Assembly: GCA_015039465.1 (NCBI GenBank) | Contig: MU130446.1 | Coordinates: 35,534-99,533, forward strand | Source: Phlegmacium glaucopus | Taxonomy: Eukaryota > Basidiomycota > Agaricomycetes > Agaricales > Cortinariaceae | DNA: 64,000 bases | Direction: 5' to 3' | Part shown: piece after piece, positions 21,388-33,100 of the stretch | How the letters are laid out: each line of letters starts with the position of its first letter | Numbering within the stretch: position 1 is the first letter of the stretch | Position numbers and translations under genes: made by a program | The notes under the pieces: generated by a model | What the model was told of the DNA's origin: nothing | What the model saw: only the letters and a program-made list of their open reading frames with translations | The model's database searches: none

Positions 21388-21917
21388 GGGAAGGCTTCAG
21401 GTACCGCGTGAATGATGGTTTTGGCAGTGAATGATAAGATAAGAGGTAGATGAGTGAGGATAGGGGACTGAGTGAGATCCAGGAGCGAGGTATGGCAAGA
21501 TAGATAGCTGAAGCAAAGACTTGTGGGTCCATAGCCACAACAACGATGACAAAGCCTTTGACATAATGGGAGATGTGGCTGATGCGTCCATAAACGGGCC
21601 GTTCTTGAAATGATGGACCAAAGATACGATCAAACACGAGCCGATGACCGATGCAAGTAGATTGATCGCTTTGTTGTATCACTAGCCAAGGGACAAACAG
21701 ATGGTAGATGTTAAGGAGCATGTCGATAGTGTAAATGATAGACAACATAGTGGAAGACATTGAGGATATGATGAGCGATGAGGATGTTATCATTGAACAA
21801 ACGATTTGTCGACCAGGAACGCGATTCAGGGCTGCTTCCAAAATAGGTAAGCAAATTCAAAGTCCGCTTATTTTCATGATGGCGACTTTTAAGCTTTCTT
21901 CTCACGCTACCAATCAG

Positions 21918-22515
21918 TATTGGTGCATGACACCGGTCTGGTTTTTGACCTCAGGGCCTTTAACCGAGACCGTAACCGGTCCACCTCGGTCCTAGGACCA
22001 AAAAAGACCAGACTGGACCACTTAGGACCAGTTTACATCGGTTTTTTTCAGCACAGGACTGGTCCTGGTCCTAACTGGTCTTAATCAGTCTTTAACTGGT
22101 CTTCTGCTGACAGATATATATTTTTGCATCAAAAACAGTTGTTAAGTTTAATAATAGCTTCCAAACGAGCCCAAGAACGTTAAATTTTGTTAGGATTTGG
22201 ATTTTCTACAGTAATACTAGTAAAATGCCTTATTTAGCAAATATTTTAGACTATTTTACAGATCTATTTATTTCTCAGCCAGTTTTTATTGTATTTTTAT
22301 GATATTGGGCTCGTTAATAAGGGGAAAGTTAGGGCTACCCTTTTGCCGGTTTAAACCGGTCTGAACCTCAAAAGACCGGTTAATCGAGACTGGTCTTTTT
22401 CCGGTCTTTGATTCTCAAAAATCAAAAGACTGGACCACTGGTCCAGTCTTTTTCCGGTCCAGTCCGGTCTGGTTATGGTCTTTTTCCAGTCTTGTAACCG
22501 GACCTTCAAACACTA
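21918..22515. mobile_element. hAT-like non-autonomous element with ACCGGTC arms
   Basis: Two arms are made of words such as ACCGGTCTGG, GGACCAGT and GGTCTTTTTCCGGTC in both orientations around an AT-rich core. The right end ..CTTCAAACACTA fits a hAT CNCTA end. The left end TATTGGTGCATGAC is a poor match, and flanking 8-mers differ, so one border is degraded. The core word GAGCCCAAGAAC also occurs inverted in the element at 29560-29864. Confidence 0.55.
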
Positions 22516-22619
22516 AGGCCAGGCCTACCTGCATTTTTGCAGATGAGATTGACTGAAGGAAGTGCATTTGCGCCATCAGGATATTCCGTCCCTAATGTCC
22601 TTGTAGGTTTTCAAATTGA

Positions 22620-24020
22620 ATTTCTAGAGTTAATTCAACTACTTACAGTCTTTCGGTTATGAGGCCTGAGACCTTTTGCCTTTAGGGCTGATTCCTTCAA
22701 TTCCATGGCAGCAATGACAACAGTGGTAAATGTTGGCATTATTTTATTTGCAATTGGATCCATTAAAGCATTGATATCTCAACTCTCAATGAATTCCAGC
22801 ATCATGTCCTTCGTGCTCATCCTGAGATCAGGTTTTGCTGCTTCCATTTCCTTATGTATTTTTTTGCAAACAATTTCAAGGGTGCGTGGACCAACCCATG
22901 CCTCGAAAATAGGACTGCCTTTTGCATGTGTTGAAATCTCATTGAGTAAATCTAGCAGTGAGCCACGGTTTGACGGTGAGAAAAAGGCACTCTGATAGTC
23001 CTCAAAACCATCTTCACCTTTGACAATGTAGGCTAAAAGGTCACTTGCAGTTATCTTCACTGCTTGAAGTTGGTGAAGGGCTTTCAGTGCATGGTTGCTT
23101 TTGCTGTCCTTTGGTTTTCACAGTCAGGTTGGGGATTCAGAACACAATTCTTGTACAATTTTTGGTGGCTCAATCTGAGAATGGGTAGCCTCAGAAGCAG
23201 ATGGGTGCCTTTGTGGCAGTGATAACATTAGATTCAATGGTGAAAGTGAGGGTGGGCTAAATTCTGGCATGGTTTGCTGCTTGGAAACCATTGGAGAAGG
23301 TGAGAGCACAGGAGTACCATAGTGATCTTGAGGGGGAGGGAGATAATAGTAGCTAGGAGAATATTTCTGACAGCGCTGAGTGAAAGGTGATTCCACAGAT
23401 ATACAGAGTGGAGCACTGTCATCAAAGGCTCCTTGGCCTGGTGCTCTGGGACTTTAACATGGAAGGAAAGTTCATTTATTTAGCATCATAATATGTACAT
23501 TATTCAAACAAAGTAAATACCCATCCATTGGCCAATCACTGCCTGAATCTAGCCCAGTTCTCTTCCCAGCGTCCCCTGAATCAACATCCATTGCATGAGC
23601 AAACATGTTAGACAGTGTCCTTGGTGTATGTAGTCCATATTGGATATCACAGTGTGTTGTTGACGAGGCTCCATTTTCTGAGAAGCTAGAATTCAATAAA
23701 ATAGGGCCATGGCTCCAAGGCATGGTATTTGCTTGGTTGACACGGTTTTTGGACAACGGAACTGTCTTCTGTGGAATTGAACGTCAACATCATTGCATTT
23801 AATCCTGGGTTTTGCAGTTGAGGTTTCTGAGAAGAGCTAAAGGCAGATGGAAGTGCAAATACATGATTTTTGTATGGTTGAGGTGCCATTTGCAAAGTGG
23901 GATGTAAGGGAAAGTCAAGATTGAGATTTTTTTTGGGTGCAGCATCTGCTTTGGGAACCAAGATCCCGATACACTACCTAATAAAGCATTGATCCAAATA
24001 CAGCCTTCTTTCTGCACATT
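22620..24020 (-). pseudogene. Transposon-associated protein, DUF6589-like N-terminal part
   Basis: On the minus strand a Ser/Pro-rich region (about 23961-23124) leads to a folded block. It contains LLAYIVKGEDGFEDYQSAFF, SNRGSLLDLLNEISTHA, EAWVGPRTLEIVCKKIHKEM and MMLEFIES, continuing as WDINALMDPIANK. This resembles the N-terminal region of large transposon-linked proteins (DUF6589 type) in Agaricomycetes, by my recollection of the family and not by a search. The frame breaks several times and the C-terminal part is absent. It lies beside the right inverted-repeat arm. Confidence 0.45.
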
Positions 24021-24082
24021 CTAATTGATGCCATCATTGATAGTTGCTACCCCCCCCATTTCAAGCTCAGCCATACTGGTCC
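23962..24082. repeat. Right arm of the ~120-bp inverted repeat
   Basis: This is the partner of 18043-18166 in inverted orientation. Similarity ends within TACACTACCTAATAAAGC on the inner side and AGCTCAGCC on the outer side. Confidence 0.7.
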
Positions 24083-24120
24083 CTCTAACGAGGGCCTTTG
24101 GTGACACCTCTTAGAGGGAA

Positions 24121-24647
24121 CAGTCACTGGTCTAGCGCACTAGCAGGAGATCCAAAGTTAATAAAATTATAAGTGTCAACTACAGTTAACTCACCTAGCA
24201 GGAGATCCAAAGAGGAAAGGATGGGGATCTCTGCTAGGATGGGAAAGTATTTAAGTACAAGTATGGACATAATGGACATATGAAAATAAATAAATAATAG
24301 TGTGATAATAAAATAATTAAAATGGTGTTATATGAGAATAAATAAAATAATAAGTTGAAGTTCCATTCAGGTTTGGGCCTGAATGAAAGTTGGGAGTAAA
24401 AGAGTTGGGACTGGGCCCAAATGAGGGTCAGGAAAGGTGGTACTAATTTCAGTGGTGGGGTGGGATGTATAGGTTGCCAACTGGTTGGTCCACCTGCTGA
24501 TTCAGTTGAGCTAACAACTGGTTGAGATATCTTTCCTGAGCCAATACAGGGGACTTGGGTCCCCATACTCAATTGGCTCCAGATGGGTGTTGGTCAAGAA
24601 GCAAATCCTGATTGGGTGGTGTAGGTAAGATGGAGTGTCCTCTTACA
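24121..24647 (-). repeat. 3' LTR of a minus-strand gypsy element, family B
   Basis: The blocks AGCAGGAGATCCAAAG (twice), TATTTAAGTAC and ACATAATGGAC align with 5000-5200 of the complete LTR. The LTR ends TCCTCTTACA at 24647. It is followed by TTCACCCCCCCTT, which is a polypurine tract when read on the minus strand. The far end is uncertain. Confidence 0.75.
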
Positions 24648-24733
24648 TTCACCCCCCCTTAAAAAAAATGTCGACTTGACATGGTGCCTATGGATTGGAA
24701 AGGTTTGTAATCAGCATCAGTTGCCCTGATTTG

Positions 24734-25006
24734 TCAGGCAGCTATGGGATATTTTTGATGGAATTTGGCAGCAAGTTCAGGTGCATGGACATCATTCCAG
24801 GATTCCCATGAGTTATGCTTGATCCTGAAACCTTTCCACTTGATGAGGTACTTAAGTTTCCTATTCATTTTTTTGCTGTCTGGGATTTCCTCTACAATAT
24901 ACTCTTCTTCTCCATCAATGCTTTTGGGAGGTGGAGGTAAAATGTGTCTTCTGGGAATTGGGTCATCTGGTGCTGGGGTCAACTTAACCACATTCACTGC
25001 TGGCAC
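24734..25006 (-). pseudogene. Ty3/gypsy chromodomain fragment
   Basis: The minus strand encodes DPIPRRHILPPPPKSI, then EEEYIVEEIPDSKK, LKYLIKWKGF and NSWESWNDVHAPELAAKFHQ. This is a chromodomain with the aromatic and W positions of chromovirus integrase tails, which recognises methylated histone H3 in this family. It ends about 90 bp before the family B LTR, as expected. Sequence upstream of it is lost. Confidence 0.8.
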
Positions 25007-25231
25007 TGGGTGGTGTCTCCCTTAGAAAAACTTATTTTTAGATATGTTTTGTCATTTCCAAATAAATTTTCTTATGAAAACACAAAAAGTATTTCTGGAG
25101 AAAAAATTCTAAAAATACATCAGGTATTTCTCATGTGTTTCCCAAAGATAAATCTTATGTTTTTTTAAAGGTTTTCCTTTCAGAAACAGCAGGGAAACAC
25201 CTATTCCACCAATCACTGAGTGGAATCAGTA

Positions 25232-25753
25232 ATTTACAGTCCCCCAGGGATTCCAAGGAGTCCAAGCAGATCCAAGCAGATCCAAGCGGAGTCCAAGGAG
25301 TCCGAGCAGATTCTGAGTGGAGTCCAAGGAGTCCAAGCATATTCTGAGTGGATCCAAGCAAATAAGACACAAATTAGCTGGGAAAATACTTCTGTTAAGG
25401 TTTTGTTAAGGTTTTGTTAAGGTTTCTTGTTAAGGTTGTGTTAAGGTTTTTGTTAAGGTCAGGGAGGTATCTAGTTTGTTAAGGTTTTGTTAAGGTTTTG
25501 TTAAGGTTTTGTTAAGGTTTTGTTAAGGTTTTGTTAAGGTCTTTTTAAGGTTTTGTTAAGGTTTTGTTAGGGCTTTGATAAGGTTGGGGAGGTACATAGG
25601 TTCCAGTCCGAGCGAGTCCGAGCTAGTTCAAGCAGTCCAAGCGGAGTCCGAGCAAATTCTGCTTGGAATACACTCAAATACACTCAAAAAGTGCTCGGAC
25701 TTGCTCAGACTCCGCTCAGATCCGCTCAGACTCTGTCGGATTCCCTGGGGGAG
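25232..25753. mobile_element. Small TIR element with TCTGAGCAGATCC arms and GTTAAGGTTTT minisatellite
   Basis: The left end TTTACAGTCCCCCAGGGATT and the reverse complement of the right end (TTTACACTCCCCCAGGGAAT) form inverted repeats that run on into arms of GTCCAAGCAGATCC-type words. The centre (about 25385-25600) holds more than a dozen GTTAAGGTTTT units around GGGAGGTATCTAG. The centre matches the nested element at 1566-1885. Confidence 0.7.
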
Positions 25754-26888
25754 TGTAAAGACCTCCAAACTCCGTCAACCACTCTATGGAACCAAACAAG
25801 GCACTTGTAGCTGGTATCTCGAAGTCGTCAACACTTTTACGAGTCTTGGTTATACCGTTTCTGTGGCTGATGAAGCTGTCTTCTATAAATATAACAATGA
25901 TAAGTACACCATCGTTGCCGCTGCAACCAATGATTTTACTATCATTGCAGATTCCGATGAGTCTATCAAACTCATCAAACAACAACTACATGAACATTTT
26001 GAACTATTGGATCTTGGACCAATCAACTGGTTATTAGGAGTGAAGATAACTCGCGATTTAAAAAATCACACCATCTCACTCTCCCAGCTCTCTTACATCG
26101 AACAGATACTCACTCGTTTTGGTCTCGAGGACTCGCGAACCGCTGTCACACCCTTAGAACCTGGTATTGACCTCACCCCAGATTCTCCTGCAGTTTTGCC
26201 GACTTTATCAATGCCTTATGAGAAAACCAAGTATCGAGAAATGATCAGTTCACTCATGTATGTAACAGTCATGACACGACCTGATATTGCATTCACTGTA
26301 TCAATGTTGTCTCAATACCTTGAAACACCACACACAACCCATTTAAAGGCTGTTACTCGTGTCTTTAGGTATTTATCTGGTACAAAACACCTCCAACTTG
26401 TACTTGGAGCTCCTCACTGCTTAATATCTGGTTATTCCGACGCCAATTGGGCTTCCCACCTACATCAACATTCGATTTCTGGTTTCGTCTATTTTATTGG
26501 CAATGGAATTGTTTCGTGGAGTTGTAAGAAACAACCAATTGTCACGTTATCCAGCACTGAAGCTGAATATGTGGCACTCACTCATTCTTCAAAGGATATT
26601 TTGTGGATACATAAGTTACTTTCCAAATTTTCTAATCTATTTTCTTTTAGTTTACCCACTACTCTCTTTTACAACAATCAAGGTGCCATTTGTTTATCCA
26701 AGGACTCCACTTTTCACAGTCGCACTAAACATATCAATGTACACTTTCATTTTATTTGACAAACTATTTCTTCCAGTCACATCACACTCAAATACTGCCC
26801 TACATCAGATATGATAGCTGATATATTTACGAAGTCACTTGCTTACAACAAGTTCATCAAATTTTGAGAACTACTTGGACTTCAGTAA
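25754..26888 (+). pseudogene. Ty1/copia reverse transcriptase (3' part) and RNase H
   Basis: The frame starts at KLRQPLYGTKQ (a copia RT motif) and reads through LGVKITRDLKNHTISLSQ, YREMISSLMYVTVMTRPDIA, RVFRYLSGTKHL, GYSDANWAS and LSSTEAEYVALT. It then gives RTKHINVHFHFI and IADIFTKSLAYNKF. These are the standard copia RT C-terminal and RNase H motifs. Two in-frame TGA codons (26757, 26865) stand where arginine is typical. TAA at 26886 closes the frame. Gag, integrase and the RT catalytic YVDD region are missing; the region matching that site reads AATNDFTIIA. It is a dead 3' fragment. Confidence 0.88.
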
Positions 26889-26912
26889 CTCCATATCCAT
26901 CTCAAGGGGGAG

Positions 26913-27188
26913 TGTTGAACTTATCATTTGTTTACTTACATATTATTATGTAATACTCTTTACTTATTTTTGTTGTCGTCTATGTGATACCTCAGTGCTT
27001 GAACATCACTGAGGTGTAAGTCATTCATTTGTTATATCATAACTATTACTTACTTTCTTTTAGTTATTATCATTAGGTATATATCCTATAATATATCTTT
27101 CAGTGCTTGAACATCACTGAGGTTTATTATCATTAGTTGTATAACATTCCGGTTACCCTGCATATTCTACACATTATTCTTTTTAACA
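26913..27188 (+). repeat. Copia 3' LTR
   Basis: It starts TGTTGAACTTATC after the polypurine tract CTCAAGGGGGAG and probably ends ..CTTTTTAACA at 27188 (an end at 27196, ..CTTACA, is also possible). It contains a repeated CAGTGCTTGAACATCACTGAGGT hairpin word at about 26994 and 27102. Confidence 0.75.
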
Positions 27189-27901
27189 AGCTTACAGGCT
27201 CACCCACAATCTACACGCTGGAGAACCACATCATTTCCCCTCTATGATGAAATGCACTACCTTGTCAATGGAATTGTTGCAACTGGTGCTGATGTGTTTC
27301 ATCCTGGGCAGTCCCCGGCTCCTACTGATAATGGTCATGGTGATGATACTGGAGAAAATGGTGGTAATTTCACAACCATTTCTGCAACCTCATCGGCTAC
27401 CATCCTTGATGATTCCATTGTGAATGAAATTATAGACAATGAGCCAGCAATTGTAAATCTAATTGTACTGTCATATTATTTATTTCAATTCATTATGATT
27501 GTCAACAGGCACCTACACCAACACCAACACCACCTGTCTCTCGCAAACAAGTCTGTGCTGACTCAGAGACAGAATCCCCAACTTCCAACATTCCACTTTC
27601 CCAAAAACAATGTGGACGTCGCCATGCCTCGCAGGCAGATTCTATCTCTGGTGTTGGTGATGCCCTATTCCAGATGGCTGCGACTTTGACTTCCGGTGGT
27701 GCACAAGGCACTCCAGTTCACCATAAGAAGGCTCTCCAGCTTGTTGCTGAGGATGGCGAGTATTCAGATGAAGAAGAAGATATGATCAATTACTTATTCT
27801 GTGATGACATCTGTGCTGCAGATACATACTTGGGCATTAGCAAGATGGAAAAGCGTGTTAATTTCATTTGTAAATGCCTTGAGAAATATGCTGATGCTTA
27901 G
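27189..27901 (+). pseudogene. Harbinger-associated Myb/SANT-like protein, C-terminal part
   Basis: The frame begins within a coding block (PLYDEMHYLVNGIVATG, VFHPG) and continues across a probable intron near 27430-27508 (..TGTCAACAG acceptor). Next are a Ser/Thr-rich linker and a C-terminal block reading DICAADTYLGISKMEKRVNF then CKCLEKYADA with TAG 27901. This is the tail of the Myb-like partner protein of PIF/Harbinger elements. It is convergent with the transposase at 27985-29554, which is the usual arrangement. The N-terminal DNA-binding part is missing because the copia LTR abuts it. Confidence 0.6.
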
Positions 27902-27984
27902 TAGCTGTCCGTTCCTCATACATAGTTCTCCCTATCTTTATTAATTTCATATTCATCTCGCAAATAGCTATTTTTATTCACCGC

Positions 27985-29554
27985 ATCGCCTTAATTCAGC
28001 TTGATAGTCTCGCCACATATCCCTTGCAATCTTATCACGTCTTTCTGTTGCTCTTTGTCTTTCTTCTGCTGTGATATTAAATCCCAACTCCTCTTCTGTA
28101 ATAATGCGAGGTTCTGTTGCTGTGCATGTGGTGTTCTCCTGAGATCCAGTTGAAGGCTGAGATGTACTGTCCTGGTTCTTGTCTCGATTGTGAACACTAG
28201 CAAAGTTGTGAACTGCACCGAGAGCTGGAACAAACATTGCCTGCATATCAATGGGATACTCTGGTGCAGTCTTGAAGATTCAAAATTGGCGTTTGAAAAT
28301 ACCAAAAATGTGCTCAACAGCATTTCGAGCTGAGGCATGACAAAGATTGAAAAGTTCTTGATAATTCTGTGGTCTAGTAACAATGAGATCAGCAACAAAG
28401 AAGGAAAATGTGATGCAAATGAATTACTTTTGGTTTCCATTGGACCACTCATTTAAATGATACCTGACTCCATGATACAGCATCATGAACATATCACAAA
28501 GGGGAAATCCAGCATCAGCGAGGAAATGATATCCACAGGGAAGATGGAGATCATTCCGGCATGCATATTCAAACACTCTGGAGTCTGCTGCACTCCCCTC
28601 CCATCCACTGAGAATGTATAAAAAGTGAAGCATCCAGTCACAAATTGCAAGGACATTTTGAGAAATGAATCCTTTTCAGTTACGACAGTGGACAGTGGAT
28701 TCCTCAAGCACCCAACTATTAAATTGTGAACCATCAATTGCGCCACAGCAATCCTTGAGATAGGGATAGAACTTTGAGTCACTGCATATAGCAAGTGGAA
28801 CTTGTTCAACGGGGAGTAGCTTGACATATTTACGGTAGAAAGATCCGACGAGCATTTTAGTGATTTCTTTTATATACCTAGCACCGTCATTGATATTGTT
28901 AATGTGCAGAAAAGAAGGAAATAAACTCAAACCTGAACTTACTTGCTGATAGTTTCACCACTTCATTGAAATCTCTCCTGCAGCATCCGAGAACTTGCCC
29001 CAGTGCAAGCAAAATAGAGGAAAATGGCAAGTTTTTCCTCAGCAGAAACATACTTGCCATCCAAAAGGCCATGTTGCAACTGCAATTCCAGACAAAGTTT
29101 GCAGAATATGTGTTTTGCCATTCCAAGCTGCTCACACATGCACACTGGGGATGCAAAAAGCTCTGCGAGCCATATTTGCCCAGTTAAGATGGATGTGCGG
29201 ACAGGCGTCTTTGGTGGCGGCGCAGTCATGGTAATTAAAGCAGCTATTGCAGTCATCACAAAGATAGTGCCTTGAAGGATGATTTTTTGGCAGTTTTCTG
29301 CGGCTGATAGCTGTGAACAATGTTTATGGACCATCTCAGGACGTAGCCATACCATAATTGCATAGGGTAGAGATTGAGAGAGGCAAAAATGTCGAATTGA
29401 AAGACTATCTAATCCAAATCTAATTGCATCAGCCACTGTGACTTGATGTGACCACCGCCCCAAACCCATGTGAGTCGGCTTTGATGGAAACCAGGCTTTA
29501 GAAAGCTGAAACTGAAGCCAAAACCAGCAAAACAGCCGGGGATCCAAACAGGCC
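27985..29554 (-). pseudogene. PIF/Harbinger transposase (DDE_Tnp_4 type)
   Basis: Read 29547 to 27985 on the minus strand. An N-terminal part has SAEEKLAIFLYFACTGASSR and MLQERFQ. A middle part has GSFYRKYVKLLPVEQVPLAI then DCCGAIDGSQF (first catalytic D region). Then come SGWEGSAADSRVFEYACR, LADAGFPLCDM and GVRYHLNEW. The C-terminal part is disturbed. These motifs identify a HARBI1-like transposase. The end GGGCCTGTTTGGATCC at 29539-29554 resembles a Harbinger terminal inverted repeat. The matching left end was removed when the copia element inserted. Confidence 0.8.
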
Positions 29555-29559
29555 CTAGA

Positions 29560-29864
29560 TTGTTAAGATTATTTTCATAAATATGACAATTCCTCACCAA
29601 ATTAGGTGTTCTTGGGCTCACTTTAAAGCTAAGATAAGTGGGAATAATATTTACTGAGACATATACAGACAGATTTGCCTATTTTTTGCTGAATTTCAAT
29701 TTTCTGGTCCTAATCGGTTAGTAACTGCAAATAACTGACTATAACTGGTTAGTTGTGGTCCAGTTAGGTTATTTTTGGTTCTGGGATGAAAGCTAACCAG
29801 TCTCGGTATCAGTTAGAGCCCCATGGGTGCCAAAAACCGGACCAGACTAGACTATTAAACACTA
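29560..29864. mobile_element. Truncated hAT-like element
   Basis: The right end ..TTAAACACTA fits hAT ends. The arm has GGTTAGT, CTAACCAG and CCGGACCAGACTAG words. The core word GTTCTTGGGCTC is shared, inverted, with 21918-22515. The left arm is lost. Confidence 0.5.
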
Positions 29865-30141
29865 CTGATATCACATATGGTTTGCTTATTCAACAGGGTA
29901 CAGGTCACTATCTACAGAGGATTGCCAATTCTAGATATCACTGAAAGATGAATAAAAATTGGAGTGGATGTAAGAACATAGGGATGGTCCAGGTGAAGAA
30001 AGCAGACTACAATACTAAGGAGAAAAGAATAATTGTCCTGTGGTAAAAATCAGTAGACTAGGTGACAAGTTTACAATGCTGATCCAAAAACTATATTTTG
30101 AGAAAAACATAGAGCAATGAGTTAAACACACAGAATATAAA

Positions 30142-33100
30142 TTAAAGATTCACACATACCTCTAAAACCAAAACCTCTCCTGATTCATATCCAAGGCATA
30201 TCTTAGACAGATGGGGATTGATAAATGAAGGGTTGCAGAAAGGAGGTGGAATCCAGAGTCTCTGAAGATTTTGGGTGTGAAATAAGATGTCTTCACATAT
30301 CTCAAGGAAAGATGACTGGAATGTGAGATGAATGCAGCCATTAGGGTCATTGTAGGTAAAAACACCATCAGGAATTGGTGATACAACATATAATAAATGA
30401 GTGTCATAAGATGAAGGCAGTGGACCAGAGATCTGTCCTTTCAGATCTGCTTTATGCCTTGCTGGGACTATGTCCCAGACACATACAGTATTATCAATGG
30501 ATGCAGACACAACATGCATGCCATCAGGAGAGAATACAGCAGATATGACCTTGGATGAATGCCCTTTTAGCTCTACTTCACACTCTCCTGTAGCTGTATT
30601 CCAGATATGTGCAGTGTGATCATCAGATGCAGACACAATATGCATACCATCAGGAGAGAAGACAGCAGAATTGACTTTCTTTGAATGTCCTTTCAGCTCT
30701 GCTTCACACTCTCCTGTGGCTGTATCCCAGACCCTCACAATGTGATCATTACATGCAGACACAATTTTCCTACCATCAGGAGAAAAGACAACAGAATTGA
30801 CAAGATCTGAATGTCCTTCTAGCTCAGCTTTACACTCTCCTGTGGCTGCATTCCAGATCTGTGCAGTGTTATCATTAGATGCAGACACAATATGCATACC
30901 ATCAGGAGAGAAGACAGCAGAATTGACTTGCTTTGAATGTCCTTTCAGCACTGCCTCACACTCTCAGATGCAGACACAATATGCATACTGTCAGGGGAGA
31001 AGACAGCAGATATAACTTTCTTTGAATGCCCTTCTAGCTCTACTTCACACTCCACATTGTGATCATTACATGCAGACACAATTTGCCTACTATCAGGAGA
31101 GAAGACAACAGAATTGACAAGATCTGAATCTCTCAGAACTGCTTCAGACAAGCTCCATGCTTTTCTCCTTCCTACACAGAGTTTCCATGGGCAGTCCATC
31201 TTACTTCCATATGTTTTCCAGATCTCAGATTTTTCTGGCAGCCACACTAGTGCTGAAGGACATCCTTCAAGACTGTTATTTTTGATGAAATCAAAATTCT
31301 CTTTCAAAAAGCATTCAGCATCAACCATTGTTGTTGCTAAGAGCTTTTGGGTCTAATTTCCAATGTAGTAAGTGCAATTCATTTGCAGCATAAAGACCAC
31401 TTACATTTTTCCAATCTTCTAACTTATACAGTGCATACATTGCAGTTTCCAGCTTTCCTAAAATACTCAAACAATCCAGCCATTGCAGAAGATGTGTTTG
31501 GAAAAAATGCTTCAGCTTATCAGATCCATTCTCATTGTCTACATAGGTGAAATGAGAGGCCCAGCTACCACAAGCATATGCAAGGGCTTCAGAAAATTCT
31601 TCACATTTCCTCTCTGCCAAGTAAGGGACTCTTTCTTTCTTTGACCATTCTTTCTCCATCAAGGACAGACATTGAAGTGCTAAATTTTTATGTGAAACAC
31701 AAGGGTCAAGATGGTGCTTTGTGGGAAAAAGTTGATTACTGATGAAATCATTGAAGGAAGCATGGAATATTGAGATGGGTAAATCAGAATCTTGAGATGG
31801 GATATATATCAAGGAATGGAGTGAAGAAAGAACAGCCCTAGTGTGTTCTATGGGCATTTGCATCAAAGCACTGATGGCAGTCATTGAAAGTGGATTATAG
31901 ACATATACAACAGCTGTAAGCACCATGTCTATATCTGATGCCTTCCAAATACTTGTAGGGTCATAGACAGCATCCAAAATTCTTTCATAAAGAATGTCTA
32001 GTGGATGGTTTATACCAGATATTGTCTCCAATGCAGAATTGACAACATATGAAAGACGCTCAGGCATGCCAACACTACCCCTCCCAGTAATATATCTGCA
32101 GACAGTTGCTGCATAAATGAATGAAGAGCCAGTCATGTTGACAAGCATGTCAAGTTCAGCCTGAGAAGGCCAGTCATGTCTATTATGCTTAATTTGACCT
32201 TCAAGCAAGCAAGCTTTAATATAAAGCTCAATATCAGCCTGGTATATCTCCTTTTCAATCTCATGAAGGAGGAAATTAGAGTGATCCCAAGGATGCTGGA
32301 GCATTATCCCTGGACGACTTGTGATGAAGAACTTGGCTGGAAGAGATTTACTATGCTCTGAGATCATAAAAAGCAACTCAGCCACAAGGGACTGGTCAGA
32401 GCACTCATCCAGAGCATCAAGAACAATGACTGGGACATCTACTACTTCTCTGGTATCCCTGTATGCATCAGTGAGGGGTTTAACAATGAAATTCAGGAAT
32501 TGATCCCTAATCCCCCAAGATGAGCAGTCAGGATTGGCTTCCACCACATCCAGGATATGTTGTGACAGGAAAGGAAGATACTTGGCCAACTGAAGTGAGA
32601 TGGTGGGGATGATGCAATGAATATCACTGGTATCAACCCGTTGACGAGAAGAGAAGAAGGTACCACCAAGGGAACCTCTTTCACGGAGGAATTTGCTGAA
32701 TGCATATGAAATTGTTGTTTTACCAGTTCCAGCCATCCCATTGAGCCAGTATACCATGGTGGTTGTATTATCACTGGCCCATATTTGCAGCGTATAGAGG
32801 ATGGCTTGGCGAGTGTGCTCCGTACAAGCGTTGCGTAGACTTGCTGCGTCGTATTCTGCAAATTGGGCACGTGGCAGAAGTTTCTCAGATAGTGCCTTCT
32901 ATGAACTAGCATTTAGCAGAGATCATCCTAAGCGAAGATTAATATGCTCACCAAGATTTGAGACCTTGACTGTTCCCGACAAAGCGATGGAACTCTCAGC
33001 ACACAGATTGGCTCTTACCCAGATGAATGATGCTTACACTGTTAGCCATGTTGAACTTCGGCTGATGCAGGTATACATTGTGAGCGCCTTGGAAGAGAGA

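Noticed and set aside
21918..22515. Complete hAT element
   Set aside because: The left end does not match TAGNG and the flanking 8-mers CCAATCAG and AGGCCAGG differ, so only a degraded element is claimed.
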